In this document: positions 11,575-21,191 of the stretch, one piece after another | Layout of the letters: the number at the start of each line of letters is the position of its first letter | Numbering within the stretch: the stretch's first letter is position 1 | Source of the DNA: Marinobacterium sp. LSUCC0821 | GTDB taxonomy: Bacteria; Pseudomonadota; Gammaproteobacteria; Pseudomonadales; Balneatricaceae | Assembly (NCBI RefSeq): GCF_012848475.1 | Contig: NZ_CP051666.1 | Span: 767,501-831,500, forward strand | DNA: 64,000 nucleotides | Direction of reading: 5' to 3' | Notes under the pieces: generated by a model | Told to the model about the DNA's origin: nothing | What the model saw: the letters and a program-made list of their open reading frames with translations, nothing else | The model's database searches: none | Program-made: the position numbers and the translations under genes

Positions 11575-12390
11575 ATGTTCGTCGTCTCATTCAACACCAA
11601 TGGCATCCGTGCCCGTTTCCATCAGCTTGAAGCTTTAGTGACTAAACACGCTCCAGATGTGATTGGAATTCAAGAGACCAAGGTGCACGACGATCAGTTT
11701 CCTATTGAAGAGATGGAGAAGCTGGGTTATCACGCCTACTTCCACGGCCAGAAGACCCACTACGGCGTCTGCCTGCTTTCAAAAGAGCCTGCACTCAATA
11801 TTCAGAAAGGGTTTGCGACTGACGCTGAAGATGCCCAACGCCGTATGATCATAGGTGAGTTCGCAACCGCTAAAGGCGACAGACTGACAGTTATTAATGG
11901 CTATTTTCCGCAAGGCGAAAACATCGCTCACGAAACCAAGTATCCCGCTAAACGTAAGTTTTATGCAGATCTCAGTGAGCACCTAGCAGCAAACTGCAGC
12001 AACCAAGCCAATCTTTTGGTGATGGGTGATCTCAACATCTCATCGACTGATTTAGATATTGGTATCGGTGAGGAGAATCGTAAGCGCTGGCTAAAGAGTG
12101 GTAAGACAAGCTTTCAACCAGAAGAGCGTGCATGGTTACAGCGCCTATATGACTGGGGTTTGGTTGACTCCTACCGCGAACAGAACCCGACCGATAACAC
12201 TCACTACAGCTGGTTTGACTACCGCAGTCGCGGCTTTGAAGATACGCCCAAACGAGGCCTACGTATCGACGCGATTATGCCTACCCAACCGCTCATGACG
12301 AAGTGCGTAGAGACCGGTATCGATCTTGAGATACGTGGTATGGAGAAGCCTTCAGACCACGCACCGGTTTGGGCAAGATTCGATATCTAA
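11575..12390 (+). CDS. xthA: Exodeoxyribonuclease III
   Basis: Apurinic/apyrimidinic endonuclease and 3' exonuclease of base excision repair. The 271-residue product has the metal-binding Glu34 in GIQETK, the GDLNIS motif, and the C-terminal SDHAPVW motif with the catalytic His. The start [14 protein letters not shown] is typical, and AGGAG lies just upstream of the ATG. Its last 4 bases overlap the 3' end of uspE on the other strand. Confidence 0.96.
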   Translation: MFVVSFNTNGIRARFHQLEALVTKHAPDVIGIQETKVHDDQFPIEEMEKLGYHAYFHGQKTHYGVCLLSKEPALNIQKGFATDAEDAQRRMIIGEFATAKGDRLTVINGYFPQGENIAHETKYPAKRKFYADLSEHLAANCSNQANLLVMGDLNISSTDLDIGIGEENRKRWLKSGKTSFQPEERAWLQRLYDWGLVDSYREQNPTDNTHYSWFDYRSRGFEDTPKRGLRIDAIMPTQPLMTKCVETGIDLEIRGMEKPSDHAPVWARFDI

Positions 12391-13289
12391 AAGCCGTGAA
12401 TGATCAGCAGGTCCTGATCTAACTTATTAAGGAGTCGAGCGGTTGTACTCCCCATCAACAATCGCTCAACCCACCCCTTCTCTGGCGCACCAAGGATGAG
12501 TATGTCTATCTGCTCCTCTTCACAGAAACGCTGTAGCTGCTCATCAGTTTCACCCACCATAAGTTTTAGTAGCGGCTTGCCCAGCGGTCTATCTAGAGGT
12601 TTAAGCAACTCTTCTATACGAGCACGATGCTCTTCACCCACTTGCGTCTGCAGCGAATCAAAGTCCGTCACCAGGTGCTCATCGAAGATGACCGACTGCG
12701 GCAAGGCTTGGAAACAGTGAACAACATGCAGCTCTGCACACAACTGGTTCGCAATGCGATCGGCGTAGCCCAACAGCTTTTTCTCTAGAGTGTCGTCACG
12801 GCTATCTAGGTGAAAAGGATCAATAGCAACCGCTACCCGAGGGTGCACACCCCAGGGTTTATCGTTAACAAGAAGAAGCGGCCCATGAAGCTGATTGACC
12901 AGCTCCTGCTCATCACCACCCACTAACCAATCCAGTAGGTCGTGGCGTTGGATACGAGGCACTACCATCAATTCAGGCTGGTAACGTTGCGACTGTTCAA
13001 GTGCAGCTTTCAAGAAGCTTGGGTGCCAGCGCATATCGGGCACAACCTGCTGTGGCAAATCACACTCATCAATATGTGCCTCAGCCTGGTTAAGTCGATG
13101 CTGAATAGAGAGCTGTAAAGCACTCTCTTGAGATTCGGCATCGCTGTCAGTCGCCTGTTCAAAGGATGCGTTATAGACGGACTGGAACCACTCGATGTGG
13201 GCATCTTTTGCACAGAGTGCAGCCGACTTCTCAAGGGGCTGAGGTGAAAAGTGGCTCTCTTCTGTTGCTACAAGTACTCGTTTAAACAT
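12387..13289 (-). CDS. uspE: Universal stress protein UspE
   Basis: Tandem universal stress protein; E. coli UspE is linked to stress, motility and aggregation. The 300-residue product has two Usp alpha/beta domains (about 1-140 and 150-300). The second ends in the family motif ILGAPEKG...[12 protein letters not shown], with the GS-T/S signature that often binds nucleotide. The first is degenerate at this motif. Reading start ATG at 13289 has GGAG upstream. It is divergent from the ArsR-type gene. Confidence 0.88.
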   Translation of the reverse strand: MFKRVLVATEESHFSPQPLEKSAALCAKDAHIEWFQSVYNASFEQATDSDAESQESALQLSIQHRLNQAEAHIDECDLPQQVVPDMRWHPSFLKAALEQSQRYQPELMVVPRIQRHDLLDWLVGGDEQELVNQLHGPLLLVNDKPWGVHPRVAVAIDPFHLDSRDDTLEKKLLGYADRIANQLCAELHVVHCFQALPQSVIFDEHLVTDFDSLQTQVGEEHRARIEELLKPLDRPLGKPLLKLMVGETDEQLQRFCEEEQIDILILGAPEKGWVERLLMGSTTARLLNKLDQDLLIIHGF

Positions 13290-13483
13290 AGGGCTCTCCT
13301 TATCATCTGTTCATTATAGTCAGAAGAGTTGGAACTTTTCGCTTCAACATTAAAAACTGTGACTTTGCTCAATTAGATAGGCGATTAGCTTTAAAAAGAG
13401 AATTAGAAATTTACACAGAAAGGCAAATTGGTTATATTCACTTTTTCTTATATAAGAGCAATTTTAGCCAGAGGCCTAAATAA

Positions 13484-13804
13484 ATGACGACAACCCGACT
13501 CTCTCCTGAATCTCTAGAAATGATGCGAGAAAATGCAGGTGAAGCGGCGCGCTTAATGAAAGCCCTCGCCAACGACAGTCGTCTTATGATCCTCTGTTAC
13601 TTAGATGGTAAAGAGCTTTCAGTATCAGAACTGAATGAGAACCTAGACCTCAGTCAGTCAGCACTATCACAACACCTTGCAGTGCTTCGTCGAGATGGCC
13701 TAGTGAAGACGCGCCGTGATTCACAAACGATCTTCTACACATTAGAAGGTGACCGTGCCCAGCGTATTATCGCAACGCTTCACGGAATGTACTGCGGCAT
13801 CTAA
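13484..13804 (+). CDS. ArsR-family regulator of the HlyU/BigR/SqrR type
   Basis: Small winged-helix repressor, 106 residues. The helix-turn-helix is SVSELNENLDLSQSALSQHLAVLRRDGLV (read in pieces, about 47-75), with the wing at RRDSQTIFYTL. It carries only two cysteines, Cys38 (LMILCYL) and Cys104 (third from the end). This pair has the same positions as in Vibrio HlyU and the same 66-residue spacing as in BigR/SqrR, which sense persulfides by forming a di- or polysulfide bridge; classical metal-binding motifs are absent. A perfect palindrome CTTATATAAG at 13447-13456, 28 bases before the start, is a possible self-operator. Sulfide sensing is inference. No sulfide-oxidation gene is adjacent. 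Confidence 0.85.
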   Translation: MTTTRLSPESLEMMRENAGEAARLMKALANDSRLMILCYLDGKELSVSELNENLDLSQSALSQHLAVLRRDGLVKTRRDSQTIFYTLEGDRAQRIIATLHGMYCGI

Positions 13805-13805
13805 C

Positions 13806-14117
13806 TCAAATCAAAAAGATGTAAAACGCACTGCCTAGGGCAATACTGAGCAGTGCATTTCGGCTGAACCATTGCGTAAACGCCACAATCACCAGCGACA
13901 ACCCACTTACCCATCCTTGCCCACCTGCTAGAGGTAGATCAGCCGTAGCGTAGACAACCAGCAGCACCATAACCACCGGTGGCAGATACTCTCCTAAATA
14001 GACTAGAAGTGGATGCTCTCTGTAGCGTCCCAAAAAAAGGAAAGGCATAGCACGGGTACTCGCCGTTGCTAGCATCGCTATCAGGATAAACAGCGTTAGA
14101 TAGAGCCAGTCACTCAT
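13806..14117 (-). CDS. azlD: AzlD-family branched-chain amino acid export subunit
   Basis: Small membrane subunit of the AzlCD exporter, which exports branched-chain amino acids or analogues. The 103-residue product has about four transmembrane segments and the family's RAMPFLFLGR region near residue 25. It overlaps azlC by 4 bases, so the two are translationally coupled. The stop lies one base from the stop of the ArsR-type gene on the other strand. Substrate is not fixed by the sequence. Confidence 0.87.
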   Translation of the reverse strand: MSDWLYLTLFILIAMLATASTRAMPFLFLGRYREHPLLVYLGEYLPPVVMVLLVVYATADLPLAGGQGWVSGLSLVIVAFTQWFSRNALLSIALGSAFYIFLI

Positions 14118-14773
14118 CGCACCCTCCGATAGTTCAGCAACAACAGTACTAGTGATAGTACGATAGACAACAGCAGCATTTGATTGCTCCAGAGCCAGAT
14201 AGCCAGCAAACCAACAACCAACGCAGCAGCCATTAGACCTAAAGAGCGACTAGTTCGATACTGCTCTACCATCATCACCACAAAGAGAGCCGGCAAAACG
14301 ATCTCCAAGCCCATCTCAGGCATCGTGATCGCTGAACCCAACAGCGCACCCAACAGAGTACCCATTACCCAATAGCTTTGATTGATGGCAGCAATCCGCC
14401 AGTAGTCATCCTGTTTAAGGCCAACCTCCTTGGGTAGCCCTGTAATAAGTGAGTAGGTCTCATCAGTCAGGGCGAAAATCATATATCTTCGCTTCCACCC
14501 TTTTAGCTCTAGACGGGAGAGCATCGATAAACCATAGAAGATATGTCGAGCATTGAGCAGAAATACTGCAATGGCAACAGCAACTAGGGAGGCGTGATTG
14601 GCTACCAAGCCCACAGATAAAAACTGAGCTGAGCCCGCAAAAATAAAGAGGCTCATAGCAACAGCCCAGTACCACTCATAGGGCAATTCAGTAACAAACA
14701 GAACACCAAATGCCATCCCTAAGGGTACGTAACCAAAAAAGACCGGCAGGGTTAATCGGAACAACGAAGTCAT
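14114..14773 (-). CDS. azlC: AzlC-family branched-chain amino acid export subunit
   Basis: Large subunit of the AzlCD exporter. It has about six to seven transmembrane helices and the family motif LPVFFGYVPLGMAFGVLF at its N-terminus, followed by SLFIFAGSAQF and LLNARHIFYGLSM. I chose ATG at 14773 (219 residues), which puts the conserved segment right after the start. An in-frame TTG at 14830 would add 19 residues that do not resemble the family. First gene of a two-gene operon with azlD. Confidence 0.9.
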   Translation of the reverse strand: MTSLFRLTLPVFFGYVPLGMAFGVLFVTELPYEWYWAVAMSLFIFAGSAQFLSVGLVANHASLVAVAIAVFLLNARHIFYGLSMLSRLELKGWKRRYMIFALTDETYSLITGLPKEVGLKQDDYWRIAAINQSYWVMGTLLGALLGSAITMPEMGLEIVLPALFVVMMVEQYRTSRSLGLMAAALVVGLLAIWLWSNQMLLLSIVLSLVLLLLNYRRVR

Positions 14774-15016
14774 AGGATAGTCAGGTCGCAAAACTCTAAA
14801 GAGAGTGAAATGTAAACAATCGCCCCACAATTGAACAGCCCAAGCGCCTATTTCTCGTAATCCTTAGCTCAATAATCCATAGCTTTTTTAATCAAAAAAT
14901 TAAGAACCAAATAGTAAAAATTAATTTTCTTAAAAAAAACGAGCTGAACTATATTCCGCATTATGCGGTGAGGGTTCATCGCAGTTAAAAATGTACTTAT
15001 AGAGTGAGATTCAGAG

Positions 15017-15208
15017 ATGGGCAGTAAAGTCCGTGTCGACCAAGCGATCGATGACCTCGAAGATTGGAGCGATCAGCTAGAGCAAGACGACGAAGAGCAG
15101 AAATCACGTGTGCGATACAATCCAAAACGTCGCCGCCAGATTGAAGACTATATGGAAGAGCGCTTTCTAGCCAGCCAGCTTCGTGACACTTACGACGAAC
15201 TAACTTAA
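15017..15208 (+). CDS. Small PA3496-like protein
   Basis: A 63-residue charged protein: an acidic N-terminal half (residues about 9-28, rich in Asp and Glu) and a basic segment YNPKRRRQIEDYMEERFL followed by RDTYDEL. This resembles the short proteins named after Pseudomonas aeruginosa PA3496, proposed to affect the cell envelope; their function is poorly known. GAGATTCAGAG precedes the ATG. The 243 bases upstream are AT-rich and show no other gene. Call by memory of the family, so moderate confidence. Confidence 0.6.
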   Translation: MGSKVRVDQAIDDLEDWSDQLEQDDEEQKSRVRYNPKRRRQIEDYMEERFLASQLRDTYDELT

Positions 15209-15346
15209 GCAAACTGGATATCCGCCAGCGCTTAAAAAAGGCAACATGAAGAACCTTCAAGTTAAAAACTTGTCTTCATTAACTGCCGCTGTTTATAGTG
15301 ATTACTCGAACCCGTGCCTTACACGATGAGGGGCGAGTTTGAAAAA

Positions 15347-15391
15347 TTCGACCGATGCCAGTAGTTTCGCTGCCATCGGTCGAACTCTTTT
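15347..15391 (+). terminator. Hairpin terminator upstream of hisC
   Basis: Fifteen bases at 15347-15361 (TTCGACCGATGCCAG) pair with 15370-15384 with a single mismatch around an 8-base loop, then CTCTTTT. It probably ends the small PA3496-like transcript. It stands 77 bases before hisC, so leader attenuation cannot be excluded. Confidence 0.65.
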
Positions 15392-15467
15392 GGGCTGTAG
15401 CTTCTCTTTCCCTGCCCCATTTGCTACTATCGCCACTTAATAATCACGCACCGATTTAGGTATCTTA

Positions 15468-16556
15468 ATGAACAAGTTCTGGAGCCCTCAGATCAACGAT
15501 CTGGTTCCCTATACACCGGGCGAACAGCCAAAGATTGCCAATCTCATTAAACTCAATACAAATGAGAATCCATACCCACCTGCCCCAGGTGTGAAAGAGG
15601 TAATCAATTCATTCGAGAGTGACCGTCTGCGTCTCTATCCAGACCCTGAATCGAGTGAATTGATTACACAGCTAGCTGAGTCATACCAGCTTCCTAAAGA
15701 CCACATCTTTGTAGGTAACGGTTCTGATGAGGTGCTTGCGCACGCCTTTATGGCCTTTTTCCGTCAGGCTAAACCTCTCTACAAACCAAGCATCACCTAC
15801 AGTTTTTATGAGGTGTACGCCGACCTTTACGGGATTGAGTTAGTTGATGTACCGCTAACAGACGAGTTTGCTATCGATCTACAGCAATACCCATCTGAAA
15901 ATGGCGGTATCATCTTTGCTAATCCAAACGCACCAACGGGAGTGGCACTGCCACTGACTGAGATCCGAGCACTGCTTGATCGCAACCAGGATTCTGTTGT
16001 TTTAGTCGATGAAGCCTACGTGGATTTTGGCGGTGAATCGGCTACACAACTGGTCACTGAGTATCCAAACCTAGTTGTGACCCATACCTTCTCTAAATCT
16101 CGATCCCTCGCTGGTATGCGTGTTGGTTTTGCATTTGCGCACCCTACTCTTATCGATGCACTGAATCGCGTTAAGAACTCTTTCAACAGCTATCCACTGG
16201 ATATGCTAGCAATTGCCACTAGCGTCGCTGCACTTAAAGATAAGAGCTACTTTGATGCTACCTGTGAAAAGATCATTACGACTCGTGAAAATTCGGCAGC
16301 AGCTCTAAAAAAACTAGGCTTTGAAGTACTTCCGTCAGCAACCAACTTTGTTTTTGCTAAGCACCGATACATTGAAGGTGCCGAGCTGATGGGATTCCTC
16401 CGCACCAAAGGCATTCTAGTTCGCCACTTTAGCAAACCGATCATCAGCGATTACCTCAGAATAACCATCGGCACCGATGCAGAGATGCAAGCGATGCTGG
16501 ATGCCCTTAAAACACATCCAGATATTGTTGAATTGCCGATTGGGGATGGTGAGTGA
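15468..16556 (+). CDS. hisC: Histidinol-phosphate aminotransferase
   Basis: PLP enzyme of histidine biosynthesis that converts imidazole acetol phosphate to histidinol phosphate. The 362-residue product is a fold-type I aminotransferase with the substrate-binding start LIKLNTNENPYPP, DEAYVDF near residue 180 and the PLP lysine Lys210 in HTFSKSRSLAGMRVG. It is away from any other his genes, as a free-standing hisC, and overlaps rarD by 4 bases. Confidence 0.95.
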   Translation: MNKFWSPQINDLVPYTPGEQPKIANLIKLNTNENPYPPAPGVKEVINSFESDRLRLYPDPESSELITQLAESYQLPKDHIFVGNGSDEVLAHAFMAFFRQAKPLYKPSITYSFYEVYADLYGIELVDVPLTDEFAIDLQQYPSENGGIIFANPNAPTGVALPLTEIRALLDRNQDSVVLVDEAYVDFGGESATQLVTEYPNLVVTHTFSKSRSLAGMRVGFAFAHPTLIDALNRVKNSFNSYPLDMLAIATSVAALKDKSYFDATCEKIITTRENSAAALKKLGFEVLPSATNFVFAKHRYIEGAELMGFLRTKGILVRHFSKPIISDYLRITIGTDAEMQAMLDALKTHPDIVELPIGDGE

Positions 16557-17440
16557 ATCAAGCGGCTGAGATCGAACGTAAAGGGTTAATAGAGGGCACC
16601 CTCGCCTACCTCATCTGGGGTAGTTTTGGCCTCTACTTCACACTCTTAGCTCCGGTACCCTCAGATGAGGTTCTAGCCCACCGAATTATCTGGTGTATCT
16701 TGTTTGTGATCGCCCTACTGGCTTACCAGCACAAAATTGGTTCGACCCTCGAAATCTTTAAAAACTGGAAAACCCTAGGTTGGCTGACGATCTCTTCCCT
16801 GCTGATTAGTGGTAATTGGTATGTATACATCTGGGCAGTAGGCTCTGGACAGGTGTTGGCGGCAAGTCTTGGATACTTCATCACCCCGCTACTCTCTGTG
16901 CTGTTAGGCGGCATATTCTTTAAAGAGCGCTTCAATAAGCTGCAAATTATCGCCTTCTGTTTAGCGGTTGTAGGTGTGCTTTGGCAGGTGTTTGCTATGG
17001 GCATCTTCCCATGGATTGCATTGAGCCTTGGCATTCTCTTTGCCTTCTACGGCGTGATACGTAAGCGCGTTGCGGTCGATTCCGTCAGCGGTCTTCTGGT
17101 CGAAACAGCAATTGTACTGCCAGTGGCTCTACTCTACGTTAACCACCTCAACCAGCAGAACACAGACCACTTTGCCGAGTTCTGGTTACCTCTGGTTGGC
17201 TCAGGGTTGATGACAGCAGTACCGCTTATTCTATATGCCGCAGCAGCACGTAAGTTACTTTTCAGCACCCTAGGCTTCCTAAACTACATCGCTCCAATTA
17301 TTCAGTTCCTCTCTGCCGTTTTTATATTGGGCGAAGAGTTCTCACTGAACCGCTTTATCAGTTTTGCATTCATCTGGGCAGCGCTGATTGTCTTCTCGTT
17401 GAACTTGTTGCGGCAGGCTAAGAAGCGTAAGACAGCTTAA
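16553..17440 (+). CDS. rarD: RarD-type EamA permease
   Basis: Inner-membrane permease of the drug/metabolite transporter superfamily; RarD is named for chloramphenicol sensitivity, but the natural substrate is not known. The 295-residue product has about ten hydrophobic helices with the RarD start GLIEGTLAYLIWGSFGLYF and the ISGNWYVYIWAV segment. It begins at a GTG overlapping the hisC stop, which indicates translational coupling. A repeat-filled gap follows. Confidence 0.88.
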   Translation: MNQAAEIERKGLIEGTLAYLIWGSFGLYFTLLAPVPSDEVLAHRIIWCILFVIALLAYQHKIGSTLEIFKNWKTLGWLTISSLLISGNWYVYIWAVGSGQVLAASLGYFITPLLSVLLGGIFFKERFNKLQIIAFCLAVVGVLWQVFAMGIFPWIALSLGILFAFYGVIRKRVAVDSVSGLLVETAIVLPVALLYVNHLNQQNTDHFAEFWLPLVGSGLMTAVPLILYAAAARKLLFSTLGFLNYIAPIIQFLSAVFILGEEFSLNRFISFAFIWAALIVFSLNLLRQAKKRKTA

Positions 17441-17463
17441 TCTATAGCGGGACCGGAAAGCCC

Positions 17464-17716
17464 CGTAGGAGCGCATTACCCTGCAAGGGTAAGCCGCGAA
17501 AAATAAATCACAAATTACGCTCCATTAATCTTTTGTTGATCGTGTTTTTATATAGGCGTGGTGAATCGTCGCGTTTGGGAATATACACCGCTTTGAGGTG
17601 TGATCGCGGCTTCGCCTTTGGCGAATGCGCTCCTACGCGCCCCTGCAAACACACCGTAGGAGCCCATTCCCGCAAAGCGGGAAGCCGCGAAAAAAAACTG
17701 ACGGGATCTGTTTTTA
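17464..17716 (+). repeat. Long direct repeat, copy A, containing three REP-like elements
   Basis: About 253 bases, almost identical to 21156-21405 in the same orientation (offsets agree end to end). Inside are REP-like elements at 17465-17499, 17604-17636 (reverse) and 17656-17690, plus a unique 100-base filler (from ATAAATCACAAATTACGCTC). It ends with the conserved GACGGGATC also found after copy B and after the element at 55474. It fills the gap between rarD and the hybrid kinase gene (17441-17802), which has no gene. Confidence 0.9.
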
Positions 17717-17763
17717 ACAGCTTTAGCTGGCCCGAAGGGCGAGGGCAGGAGCCCGAGTAAATT

Positions 17764-17786
17764 AAAACGGAGCCCTTAGGCTCCGT
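17764..17786 (-). terminator. Terminator of the large hybrid kinase gene
   Basis: ACGGAGCC and GGCTCCGT form an 8-bp stem with loop CTTA; on the minus strand TTTTAAT follows. It lies 17 bases beyond the kinase stop codon. Confidence 0.7.
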
Positions 17787-17802
17787 TAACAACACTTAAA
17801 AG

Positions 17803-20800
17803 TTAAACACTCAACTCCAACAACGCCGCTTTCAACCCCTCCACAGATATCGGCTTAGCAAGCACTCGATCAGCACCCGCTTGTAACATTAGCTCTGTCT
17901 CATCACCGATGATTGCTGCTGTAAGACCGATAATTGGACCATTAAATTCTGCTTCTCTTAACGCTTTAGCAAGGCCGTAACCATCCATTTCTGGCATAAA
18001 AATATCGGAGATGACAAGGTCATATTCCTCATCGTTAAAACTGGCTAAAGCGGACTTACCGTTACTGGTCGCAGTCACTACAGCCCCTTGTTTCTCAAGA
18101 ATATTTTTAGTGAGAAGCTGCAGAGTTGGATTGTCCTCAGCTAATAAAACCTTGGCTCCCTCTAACGAGTAGCAAACGCGTTTACTTTCGGCTTCATCAT
18201 GTAACGGGATAGTATCCATTTGGGAAATAGGAATTGTTAACGTAAATCTAGAACCTCTTGGGGTGTTTGGCTCATAGACAATATCCCCACCCATAGAGAG
18301 CGCGAGCTCCTGACAGATATGAAGACCCAATCCTGTACCATCAGCATCAGTACGACCGCGCATAAATGGTGAGAATAGATCGTCAATTTCTTCTGTCGAT
18401 ATACCAATACCATCATCTTCAATACTCACTTTCAACCAAGAGCCGCCACCCTGCTCACTGACCGCTCCTTTAATATCTAGGCGACTACCTTTGGAGTGAA
18501 TCAGTGCGTTTTTAGAGAGATTAATCACGACTTGTCGCAATGCTTGAACAGGCAATTCCACTTCAGATCCAGGCAATTCACTGACATCAAGAGACATGGT
18601 GAAACCCTGCTCATTAACCAGTGGCATCAACATCTGGCTATATTGCTCCATCTCTGCTGGTAGATAGAGAGATCGAATATCATTTTTAATCTGCTCCTCA
18701 GGTTTTGCCACCATTCTAAGATCATCAAGCACGTCCAAGACATGGTCTACAGTTTTACTCAATAAATGCCCGTTCTCTAGTTTATCTATGCAGTTCGACG
18801 CTTCTATCAGCATCTTTAGTGAAGCTACTGGTGTTCTTAACTCATGGCCAATAATCGCAAACATTTGCGCTTGCGCGGCTCTTCGCTTCTCGAGCTCTGC
18901 AACTGTTTCAACTAGATGCTCTTCACGCGAAGCAGCCAGTTTCTGCGCCTCAACAAGCTCAGTAATATTTTGTCGATAGAGCATTTGAAACTCATTGCCA
19001 TCACGCTGGTACTTTTGAGAAAAACCAATTGCCGACCAGTAGAGCGGCTGTGAAGTTTCTGGGCTTAAGGTTTGTACCCAGACTAGGGTTCCTGGATTCT
19101 CTTTAGCCTCTAAAAGCTTCTCTCGATCTTCATCTACGTATACAAGTTTTACTAACTCATCAAATTTATAGGTAGAACCTTCTGGATAGACTGGCGAGTG
19201 TCCAGCAACCACCTCAATCGCCCCACCATCCTGATCAATCTCAAATACCACCATGTCAGCGAGCTCAAGAGCAAGCTCAGTGACTCGTTGAGCTTTACTT
19301 AGTTGCTCTGAATACTTCAGTGCTTTTTCTGTGGCTTCGACAAATTCATCAGTGATTAACCGATAAGCCATTTGGTAGTGCTTACCCTCACTAACATAGG
19401 GCTTTGAAAAACCAATTTGAGCGTTGTAGGCCATCTCATCTGACTCATACTGATAAAGGGCTACAGAGGCGGGCTTTCCTGGTTCAGATTGAGCAATCGA
19501 TAACTTATTTAGGTCATCAAGTTTGTGCAGCCCTTTCATGACTTCCATGAAAGGTTTCTCTTGATAGAGGTGTGGAAAGCTTGATACGCCACTTACGACC
19601 TCAGCAAAGCCCGTCTCTAAATCTATTTCAAATACGACGACCTTAGCCGCCTCATTCGCTAGCTGAGTGGCACGCTGTATACGTTGAAGCTCAATAAGCT
19701 GCTTATGCTCCTCCGTGACATCAGTCATAACACCATAAAGCGTTGAGTATCCCTTCTCATCTGAATATTTAGAGATAGTTGTAGTACGAACAAATTTTGT
19801 GCTGCCGTCATCCATGATCAGCTCGCGAACTCGAACGTATTGAGTATCTAACTGCTCCTCCGACCGCTGCTGAGACCAGACTTTTTGCGTCGCTTCGCTC
19901 ATTCTTGCAACGTAATCTTTCGCGAAAATTTGCGGGAACTTATCTTCCGGCAGCCCAGCAATCGCTCTAAACTGACTGTTTACCGTAAACTCTCGAGTAT
20001 CCTGACGCACCTCATAAATACCTACACCGTTAGCATCGGTTACGCGATTTAGCTGCTCCTCAACACGTTCAAAATGCCGGTTTAACTCAAGCAATCTTTT
20101 TTCGTAAGCTTCACGTTCAGTCACATCAAACAGAACCCCCTCAATAGAGGTGGCTTCTCCATTAACCATCAATGCTCTAAAGCGGAATTCAACCCAGCGG
20201 TAGTCAACCCCTTCACCTACCATTACCGTTCGTTTTTGGATGTAGTCTCTATCTTTATGACGGCTAATATCTTCTAGAAGATCCTCTTTAGGAACCCCAG
20301 ATATCTGTCCGACAAACGTATCCAATGTGATCTCTTTTAAATCGGTAGGCAGAGCCATAAGCTCAAAAAAGCGTGCATTACCCTTAAGCATATCGTTGCT
20401 TAGGTTATGGCTAAAAATACCGATCTCACCCAATTCGGTTGCCTGTCTTAAAAGGGTAGTAACTTCCCCGAGCTCCACCTCAAGATTCTTGATTCGATTG
20501 ATAATGGCTGATGATTGAATGCGAATTGTTTCACCACGCTTATTTTGGTACTCCGCAAGCGTTGTCTGTCGGATCCACTCGTACTGATTAGTCTCTGGAA
20601 GAAGGAACTTATACTCAACCGGCTGGCCGATAATTTTGGCAGCAGTTTTAACTAGATCGTGGTACCCCTCAGGGATATGTTTATATCGCTCCGCACCCAC
20701 TAAAGGCTTTCGATTCATTGCTTCAGCATTACTGCTAAATAGAAACTCGGCATCGCCTGTATCAAGGTTCTCTTTAAAGATAAAAGTGTTCCTGTCGCGA

Positions 20801-20967
20801 GCAGCTAGCTTTAGGTAGGTATTAAGGTAATCGAGGTGAAATCGATCCTCCTCAATCTTCTTTGATTCAGCGCGTTGCCTGATAAGGGTAATCGCCCAGC
20901 CACTGACACTAAGGATAGTAATTCCCAGCAAAGCGAAGGTCTGGAGAGATGCGTAAGCAAACATCAA
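17803..20967 (-). CDS. Multi-PAS hybrid sensor histidine kinase
   Basis: A 1054-residue signalling protein. One transmembrane helix lies near residues 8-30; then come about five PAS-like modules (about 35-690). The fourth and fifth are clear internal duplicates: VVFEIDLETG / VVFEIDQDGG and QIGFSKPY / AIGFSQKY. The dimerisation domain has the H-box His708 in IIGHELRTP. A full HATPase domain follows (NLSKNALIHS, DDGIGI, GTGLGLHI). The C-terminal receiver has Asp988 in ISDIFMPEMDGY. No separate response regulator or HPt gene is adjacent. It has a near-consensus sigma-54 promoter and its receiver is similar to the one encoded at 30095-32128. About 250-bp direct repeats flank the gene. Signal and output are unknown. 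Confidence 0.92.
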   Translation of the reverse strand: MMFAYASLQTFALLGITILSVSGWAITLIRQRAESKKIEEDRFHLDYLNTYLKLAARDRNTFIFKENLDTGDAEFLFSSNAEAMNRKPLVGAERYKHIPEGYHDLVKTAAKIIGQPVEYKFLLPETNQYEWIRQTTLAEYQNKRGETIRIQSSAIINRIKNLEVELGEVTTLLRQATELGEIGIFSHNLSNDMLKGNARFFELMALPTDLKEITLDTFVGQISGVPKEDLLEDISRHKDRDYIQKRTVMVGEGVDYRWVEFRFRALMVNGEATSIEGVLFDVTEREAYEKRLLELNRHFERVEEQLNRVTDANGVGIYEVRQDTREFTVNSQFRAIAGLPEDKFPQIFAKDYVARMSEATQKVWSQQRSEEQLDTQYVRVRELIMDDGSTKFVRTTTISKYSDEKGYSTLYGVMTDVTEEHKQLIELQRIQRATQLANEAAKVVVFEIDLETGFAEVVSGVSSFPHLYQEKPFMEVMKGLHKLDDLNKLSIAQSEPGKPASVALYQYESDEMAYNAQIGFSKPYVSEGKHYQMAYRLITDEFVEATEKALKYSEQLSKAQRVTELALELADMVVFEIDQDGGAIEVVAGHSPVYPEGSTYKFDELVKLVYVDEDREKLLEAKENPGTLVWVQTLSPETSQPLYWSAIGFSQKYQRDGNEFQMLYRQNITELVEAQKLAASREEHLVETVAELEKRRAAQAQMFAIIGHELRTPVASLKMLIEASNCIDKLENGHLLSKTVDHVLDVLDDLRMVAKPEEQIKNDIRSLYLPAEMEQYSQMLMPLVNEQGFTMSLDVSELPGSEVELPVQALRQVVINLSKNALIHSKGSRLDIKGAVSEQGGGSWLKVSIEDDGIGISTEEIDDLFSPFMRGRTDADGTGLGLHICQELALSMGGDIVYEPNTPRGSRFTLTIPISQMDTIPLHDEAESKRVCYSLEGAKVLLAEDNPTLQLLTKNILEKQGAVVTATSNGKSALASFNDEEYDLVISDIFMPEMDGYGLAKALREAEFNGPIIGLTAAIIGDETELMLQAGADRVLAKPISVEGLKAALLELSV

Positions 20968-21003
20968 TTGGCACCTAAAAATGGTTATTCTTAGAGTTGT
21001 TTA

Positions 21004-21019
21004 AGCAAGTTTTGTGCCA
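21004..21019 (-). promoter_or_regulatory. Sigma-54 promoter of the large hybrid kinase gene
   Basis: Read on the minus strand, TGGCACAAAACTTGCT has the -24 TGGCAC and -12 TTGC boxes with the exact 16-base layout of the RpoN consensus. It implies a transcript start near 20994, about 27 bases before the ATG. A similar site precedes the paralogous gene at 30095. Confidence 0.8.
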
Positions 21020-21061
21020 ACTGTACAGATAGATTTTTTGGGGATTGTCGAATGGGGTTGG

Positions 21062-21191
21062 GTGAATGGTCGCGATGGATAATACACACCGCTTTGCGGT
21101 GTGATCGCGGCTTCGCCTATGGCGAATGCGCTCCTACGCGACCCTGCAAACACACCGTAGGAGCGCATTACCCTGCAAGGGTAAGCCGCGA
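21062..21191 (+). repeat. Extra half-unit of the long repeat
   Basis: Repeats the second half of the long repeat (from GTGAAT through the inverted REP-like pair at 21105-21137 and 21157-21191), 191 bases before the matching part of copy B, so copy B is a tandem of about one and a half units. The whole 20968-21462 gap is repeat and promoter DNA with no gene. Confidence 0.85.
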
